Below the pieces are notes generated by a model. That model did not search any database. It worked only from the letters and a program-made list of their open reading frames with translations, and was not told where the DNA came from. A stretch of DNA of 43,951 nucleotides from Alphaproteobacteria bacterium (lineage in GTDB: Bacteria > Pseudomonadota > Alphaproteobacteria > Rs-D84). Positions 40,027 through 43,951 of the stretch are shown piece by piece (position 1 is the first letter of the stretch; the number at the start of each line of letters is the position of its first letter). The position numbers and the translations under genes were made by a program. The DNA is taken from contig JAFGMC010000006.1 in the NCBI GenBank assembly GCA_016927735.1, positions 1 through 43,951 on the forward strand. The letters are read 5' to 3'.

Positions 40027-40590
40027 TTATTTTTTATAAACGCAGCGGAATCCATATTCACGCATTGTTGCACCTTCGGCCTCTATACGATAGTCAAAGT
40101 AAGGTGTTGGACGCATTGAATCAAACGAAGGTTTATCATAAACCATAACAATACTGTCGGTATTACGTCCACAAACACGTTTCATTTCAAAATCTGCAAC
40201 TTTGGATAATATAGTTCTTGAATCAGCGTCCACATCCATTCCATCTGCATTTTGCATCAAACGCAAACGCATTTCACGCATATCAGTATTCCCGAGCAAT
40301 ATTTGAACACGAACCATTGTTCCTTTATACTCTTGCCAGCGGGTTTCCATATGCGCAGTATTCCAACGATTATTTTTCTGCTCTTTTTCAGCATCAGTCT
40401 TTGGTTTATTTGAATCTATGCTTGCATATTGGTTTTCAGCTTGCATAAACTCATTCGTTCTTTCGTTATAAAGCGGGGCATCCGCACCACCCTGTGCAAA
40501 ATCAGTTTCATTGTATGGTACATCTTTGACTGTTTCTGTACATGCCGCAAAGGCAAGTGGCAATAAACAAATAGCTATAAGTTTTCTCAT
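40027..40590 (-). CDS. lipoprotein of unknown function
   Basis: The 187-residue product has a lipoprotein signal (MRKLIAICLLPLAFAAC). The mature part has two segments: a helical, charged stretch (about 45-85) and a C-terminal part with VCGRNTDSIVMVYDKPSF and EYGFRCVYKK, whose two cysteines may pair. I recognise no family. The start at 40590 fits the signal peptide; ten upstream residues in the frame are rejected. It may be cotranscribed with the FKBP gene, 26 nt away. Confidence 0.8.
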   Translation of the reverse strand: MRKLIAICLLPLAFAACTETVKDVPYNETDFAQGGADAPLYNERTNEFMQAENQYASIDSNKPKTDAEKEQKNNRWNTAHMETRWQEYKGTMVRVQILLGNTDMREMRLRLMQNADGMDVDADSRTILSKVADFEMKRVCGRNTDSIVMVYDKPSFDSMRPTPYFDYRIEAEGATMREYGFRCVYKK

Positions 40591-40630
40591 ATTCCCAACC
40601 TCTTGCGTAAATTGTATCAAATAAAGGATT

Positions 40631-40659
40631 TTGATTCAAGCAACGATTTATGATAAGAT
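40631..40659 (+). promoter_or_regulatory. virB11 promoter giving a leaderless message
   Basis: TTGATT (40631-40636), a 17-bp spacer ending in TGA (extended -10), and TAAGAT (40654-40659). The ATG at 40667 coincides with the predicted start site. Confidence 0.65.
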
Positions 40660-40666
40660 TAAAGTA

Positions 40667-41626
40667 ATGTCAAACGCCGTTTTGGAATCTTTATTAAAAC
40701 CCCTAGAAGAATTCTATCGTCCATCATTTGTGGAAGAAATTGCCATTAATCATGCTGGCGAAGTTTGGATGCGTCTGCATGGTGCACGCGTACCATGGGT
40801 TGCATATAATTCTGAAAAGCTTTCCAAACAATATCTTCTTGATTTAATTCATACCGTTGCAAATATTTATGAACGTCCCTTTGACCCGATACGTGGAATG
40901 CCGGTTGTTTATGCTACATTACCTGGCAGCCACAGATTTACTGCGATTGCTGGACCAAATGTACAATATGACGATCGTGATATTACAGGTGGTGTTGCGT
41001 TGAATATACGTGGTGGTGGGGTTGGTGATGTACCTTTTGAAAACTATCATTTAAAGAAAGGGTCACCATTATTAAAGGTAAAACCCAGAAATAAAAAGAA
41101 ACCTGATGACCCATATGAAAAATTAATGCAGGCAATAAATGATGGCAGCCCTATTTTAATAAGTGGTGCAACATCAACTGGAAAAACAACGTTCTTGAAT
41201 CACATGTTAACATTGATTGATCAGAACAGTCGTGTGATAACGGTTGAAGATGCCAGGGAAATAACAGTACCACAAAAAAACAGAGTTCATTTTGTGTTAT
41301 CAAGAACTGAACAAACAAATGATTTTAATTATGCCAGATTATTGGATTTGGTTGTTCGTATGACACCAGATGTGATTATCGGCGGTGAAGTTTCAACAGA
41401 TAATGCATCTGTTTTATGGGAAATGATGGGCACGGGACACGACCATTTTTATACAACAATTCATGCCGAAAGTGCTGATGCGGCATACGCTGCCTTTGCA
41501 GACCGAATCTTACATACCCAACCGGCATACGAACGCAGCGAATTAATGACAGAGATGAAAAACAAATTGCGTGTTGTACAACTTTCCCGCGATGGTGCAT
41601 TACGTGCCGTGACCGAAGTTGTATAA
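40667..41626 (+). CDS. virB11: VirB11-family type IV secretion ATPase
   Basis: VirB11 is the hexameric traffic ATPase at the base of type IV secretion systems. The 319-residue protein has the N-terminal domain (about 1-140). The ATPase core follows, with Walker A GATSTGKTTFLN, the Asp box VITVEDAREI, Walker B VIIGGEVST and the His box TTIHAESADAA. The length is typical. The start is fixed by the promoter; the longer frame begins inside the -35. No other vir gene is adjacent, as in the scattered rvh system of Rickettsiales. VirB8-like and VirB7-like candidates lie at 22.7-25.6 kb. Confidence 0.9.
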   Translation: MSNAVLESLLKPLEEFYRPSFVEEIAINHAGEVWMRLHGARVPWVAYNSEKLSKQYLLDLIHTVANIYERPFDPIRGMPVVYATLPGSHRFTAIAGPNVQYDDRDITGGVALNIRGGGVGDVPFENYHLKKGSPLLKVKPRNKKKPDDPYEKLMQAINDGSPILISGATSTGKTTFLNHMLTLIDQNSRVITVEDAREITVPQKNRVHFVLSRTEQTNDFNYARLLDLVVRMTPDVIIGGEVSTDNASVLWEMMGTGHDHFYTTIHAESADAAYAAFADRILHTQPAYERSELMTEMKNKLRVVQLSRDGALRAVTEVV

Positions 41627-41667
41627 AAACTAATTAAAATTCCAATTTTATATGCTAGTATTGATGC

Positions 41668-42072
41668 ATGTTAAAATTCAAGCGTGCAGTTTTTTGTTAT
41701 TATATTTTGCGATTTGATCGCCGTTTACATTCATGGTTGATGACAATAATTGGTTCAATTAAGACCGATGGTTTTTTGGCAATTGATGATGCGGACAGAA
41801 AGAGAATTGCACAATGGGTTTCTGATTTGTTTATAAAGAAACTTGATTTCGAAACGATTCTTCATATTTTGTCTGGTGATAAATTCTTTGAACAAAACAA
41901 AACCGATGTTGCAAAATTAGAAAAAGAAGCTGGTAAACGCGTAACTGAACTTTGGGATACTGATCCGATTTTTGCAAAATACCCTAATCTGCGTACACTG
42001 GCACGAAATAAAGAATTCGAAGAAAAAATTTGGCCCGCTGTAAAAGCCAAGATGCAAGAACACCAGAAATAA
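41668..42072 (+). CDS. unknown protein downstream of virB11
   Basis: The frame encodes up to 134 residues. The C-terminal ~105 are soluble and helical (DADRKRIAQWVSDLFIKKLD; NLRTLARNKEFEEKIWPAVK). The N-terminus is uncertain: ATG 41668 gives a basic-hydrophobic extension (MLKFKRAVFCYYILRF), while ATG 41740 begins the clearly soluble part. Neither has an SD. A TATGCT box at 41651-41656 would put the transcript start next to the first ATG. I do not recognise a family. Confidence 0.65.
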   Translation: MLKFKRAVFCYYILRFDRRLHSWLMTIIGSIKTDGFLAIDDADRKRIAQWVSDLFIKKLDFETILHILSGDKFFEQNKTDVAKLEKEAGKRVTELWDTDPIFAKYPNLRTLARNKEFEEKIWPAVKAKMQEHQK

Positions 42073-42082
42073 AATTCAACTT

Positions 42083-43951
42083 TTAAGAAAAATTATGTGG
42101 GTTCACATCAATTTTAACCCTGACATTTGTTGGTTGTTTTATTTTTGATAACCATTGTTTTACAATTGGTTGCAAATTTGAGCGCACAGATCCTGCAACC
42201 AAGAAACGCATTCTGTACCAATTACGAATTTGATAAACCTGGGCGGTTATTGGCCCCATTATTTTTGCACCATTTAAACTGGGCGCAGTTGCTACCAAAT
42301 CTGCACAATATTTTTGCAACACATTTTCTTTTTGTGCCTCTACTATAACTGCTATTAATTGACCATATGGTGGCATTTGTGCTGCACGACGTGATTCCAT
42401 ATCCGTTGCCATAAATTCATCACGATTACATGAACAAATTGATTTTATAACCGGATGTTTGGGTTGAAACGTTTGCAATAATACACGACCTGGTTTATCA
42501 CCACGACCCGCACGACCAGCCACCTGGAACAGTTGTTGAAAAGTATGCTCGCCTGCACGAAAGTCCGAACCAAACAATCCCATATCCGCATCAACAACAC
42601 CAACCAATGTCAGATTTGGAAAATGATGTCCTTTGGCCAAAATTTGTGTTCCTATAATAATATCAATTTCACCTGATTCCATTTTTTGAACCAAACGTTC
42701 CAGGGACTGACGTGACATCATTGTGTCACTGGACACCAATGCGGTTTTTGCATTTGGGAATTTTGCATTTACTTCTTCTTGAATTTTTTCGAGTCCCATT
42801 CCCCACATAGAAATCTCATTTCCACATTGTGGGCATTTATTTGGTATTGGTTCGGTTCGTCCACATATATGACAAAGTAATTTTCCATTTCGTTTATGAT
42901 ATGTCATACCAACAGAACAATCTTGACAAGTTGCGACCCACCCACATTTCCTGCATTGGGTAATTGGGGCAAAACCACGTCTATTTATAAACAGCATTAC
43001 CTGTTGTTTTTCTGACAATGTCTTTTCTATTTCATTACACAGTGTCGGTGAAAGATTACCAAATTGTTTTTCTTCTCCACCATAAACCGCTGGACGTTCA
43101 GAACGCATATCAATTGTTTCGATGGTTGGCATTTGCGCGCCACCAAATCGCGATATTAATCGCAAATCTTTATACTTCCCTGATTTAACATTTTCAACGG
43201 TTTCGCTGCTGGGTGTTGCACTGGCCAGGATTATAGGAAAGCCCGAAATCTTTGCACGCAAAATTGCCATATCGCGCGCATGATAATTTCCCATATCAAT
43301 TTGCTTATAAGATCCATCATGCTCTTCATCAACAACAATTAACCCAAGATTTTGCCATGGTAAAAATAATGCACTACGCGTTCCTACAACTATTCTAATA
43401 TCACCACGTGCAACACCGCGCCATATTTCACGACGATTTGCCGCGGTCAAATTACTGTGCCATACAACCGGCTTTGCCCCAAAACGAGATTCAAAGCGTG
43501 CCATAAATTGCGCAGTCAAAGCGATTTCCGGCATCATTAACAAAATTGATTTTCCATTATCATAAGCGCGCCAAACAGAATCGAAATAAACCTGTGTTTT
43601 ACCACTGCCTGTTATCCCATCTAACAGATTAACAGAAAAATCATTATTAATATGTTTTCCAATTTCAGAGGCAGCTAATTTTTGTTCTGCATTCAGAACA
43701 ACAGAACCTGTATTAAAATATTCATAATCAAAGTTTTTGTTTTGTACTATTTTTCTCGTATCTTTTTCTTCTAATATCCCATTTTTTATCATTGTATTAA
43801 CAACAGCTGCACTGACACGTGCAATATTTTGGATATCAGATTTACTCATTGATTCATTATCATTCGCCGCAAAAGCGTCCGCGACCGCCTGACGACTTTC
43901 TGTATTACGAATTTTTTTATCGAACTTGAACGAATATAATTGTTCAATCTT
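42083..43951 (-). CDS. priA: primosomal protein N' (replication restart helicase PriA), 3' part
   Basis: PriA reloads the replisome at stalled forks. The frame stays open to the window edge (43951), so the N-terminal 3'-DNA-binding domain lies outside. At least 622 residues are visible. They include a winged-helix part (SKSDIQNIARVSAAVVNTMI), Walker A GITGSGKTQVY, VVDEEHDGSYKQ and ASATPSSET. The zinc-binding cysteines follow (CRKCGWVATCQDCS, CHICGRTEPIPNKCPQC), and motif VI is in VAGRAGRGDKPGRV. The apparent ATG at 43849 is internal. It converges on the 41668 gene with only 10 bp between stop codons. Confidence 0.95.
   Translation of the reverse strand, partial: KIEQLYSFKFDKKIRNTESRQAVADAFAANDNESMSKSDIQNIARVSAAVVNTMIKNGILEEKDTRKIVQNKNFDYEYFNTGSVVLNAEQKLAASEIGKHINNDFSVNLLDGITGSGKTQVYFDSVWRAYDNGKSILLMMPEIALTAQFMARFESRFGAKPVVWHSNLTAANRREIWRGVARGDIRIVVGTRSALFLPWQNLGLIVVDEEHDGSYKQIDMGNYHARDMAILRAKISGFPIILASATPSSETVENVKSGKYKDLRLISRFGGAQMPTIETIDMRSERPAVYGGEEKQFGNLSPTLCNEIEKTLSEKQQVMLFINRRGFAPITQCRKCGWVATCQDCSVGMTYHKRNGKLLCHICGRTEPIPNKCPQCGNEISMWGMGLEKIQEEVNAKFPNAKTALVSSDTMMSRQSLERLVQKMESGEIDIIIGTQILAKGHHFPNLTLVGVVDADMGLFGSDFRAGEHTFQQLFQVAGRAGRGDKPGRVLLQTFQPKHPVIKSICSCNRDEFMATDMESRRAAQMPPYGQLIAVIVEAQKENVLQKYCADLVATAPSLNGAKIMGPITAQVYQIRNWYRMRFLVAGSVRSNLQPIVKQWLSKIKQPTNVRVKIDVNPHNFS

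Overview
The window is AT-rich bacterial chromosome carrying a dense set of housekeeping genes. The frr-uppS-cdsA-rseP-bamA operon, an RNase E with an acidic insert in its S1 domain, LpxI, BamA, tandem outer-membrane barrels, and VirB11/VirB8-type secretion genes scattered outside any single cluster all point to an alphaproteobacterium with a Gram-negative envelope. It is probably host-associated (Rickettsiales-, Holosporales- or gut RF32-like); that placement is inference. Intrinsic terminators are abundant and sigma70-like promoters (TTGACA/TATAAT, 16-18 bp spacing) are easy to see.

Layout. 1-3.5 kb: a divergent pair, an ABC-F ATPase of the short Vga/Msr type (-) with a 4-codon leader ORF, and an archaeal-type Asp/Asn-tRNA synthetase (+) preceded by a clear T-box riboswitch that appears to act on translation. 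Both genes and both control modes look imported from Firmicutes-like bacteria. 3.6-6.8 kb: tRNA-Lys, an orphan 718-residue protein, and a phage tail-fibre protein with a BPP-1 Mtd-like N-terminus. 6.8-16.9 kb: ackA, an M48 protease, recG, rne, a YbhN-type membrane protein, two small unknown genes, rph and a secreted protein. 16.9-22.6 kb: tRNA-His, tRNA-Ala and the frr-uppS-cdsA-rseP-bamA envelope operon. 22.6-25.6 kb: two tiny lipoproteins flanking two VirB8-like genes, a secreted protein and yraN. 25.6-34.1 kb: minus-strand podovirus-type genes (portal, Bbp19-like, TM protein, terminase pieces, scaffold, holin-like, SleB-like hydrolase) interrupted by a plus-strand block of dnaB, a double-HTH regulator and an unknown gene. 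34.1-36 kb: birA with a winged-helix partner, a small HTH protein with a palindromic operator, and an apparent sRNA locus. 36-44 kb: an m5U-methyltransferase-like gene, two outer-membrane barrels, lpxI, a membrane protein, an FKBP lipoprotein, another lipoprotein, a lone virB11, an unknown gene and the 3' part of priA, which runs off the window.

Most notable: (1) the T-box, whose canonical motif lies at 2030-2043 and whose downstream hairpin sequesters the Shine-Dalgarno of aspS2; (2) the leader-peptide-controlled ABC-F gene beside it; (3) a putative stand-alone sRNA (about 35774-35880) with a CU-rich stretch antisense to the ribosome-binding site of the neighbouring HTH gene; (4) a terminase gene split so that its two pieces rejoin in frame across the dnaB block; (5) several apparently leaderless genes (dnaB, lpxI, virB11).

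The phage genes look like a decaying, rearranged BPP-1/T7-like podovirus. Because the terminase is broken here, a working gene-transfer agent is not supported by this window alone. The T4SS genes suggest a dispersed Rickettsiales-style vir system, of which only part is visible.
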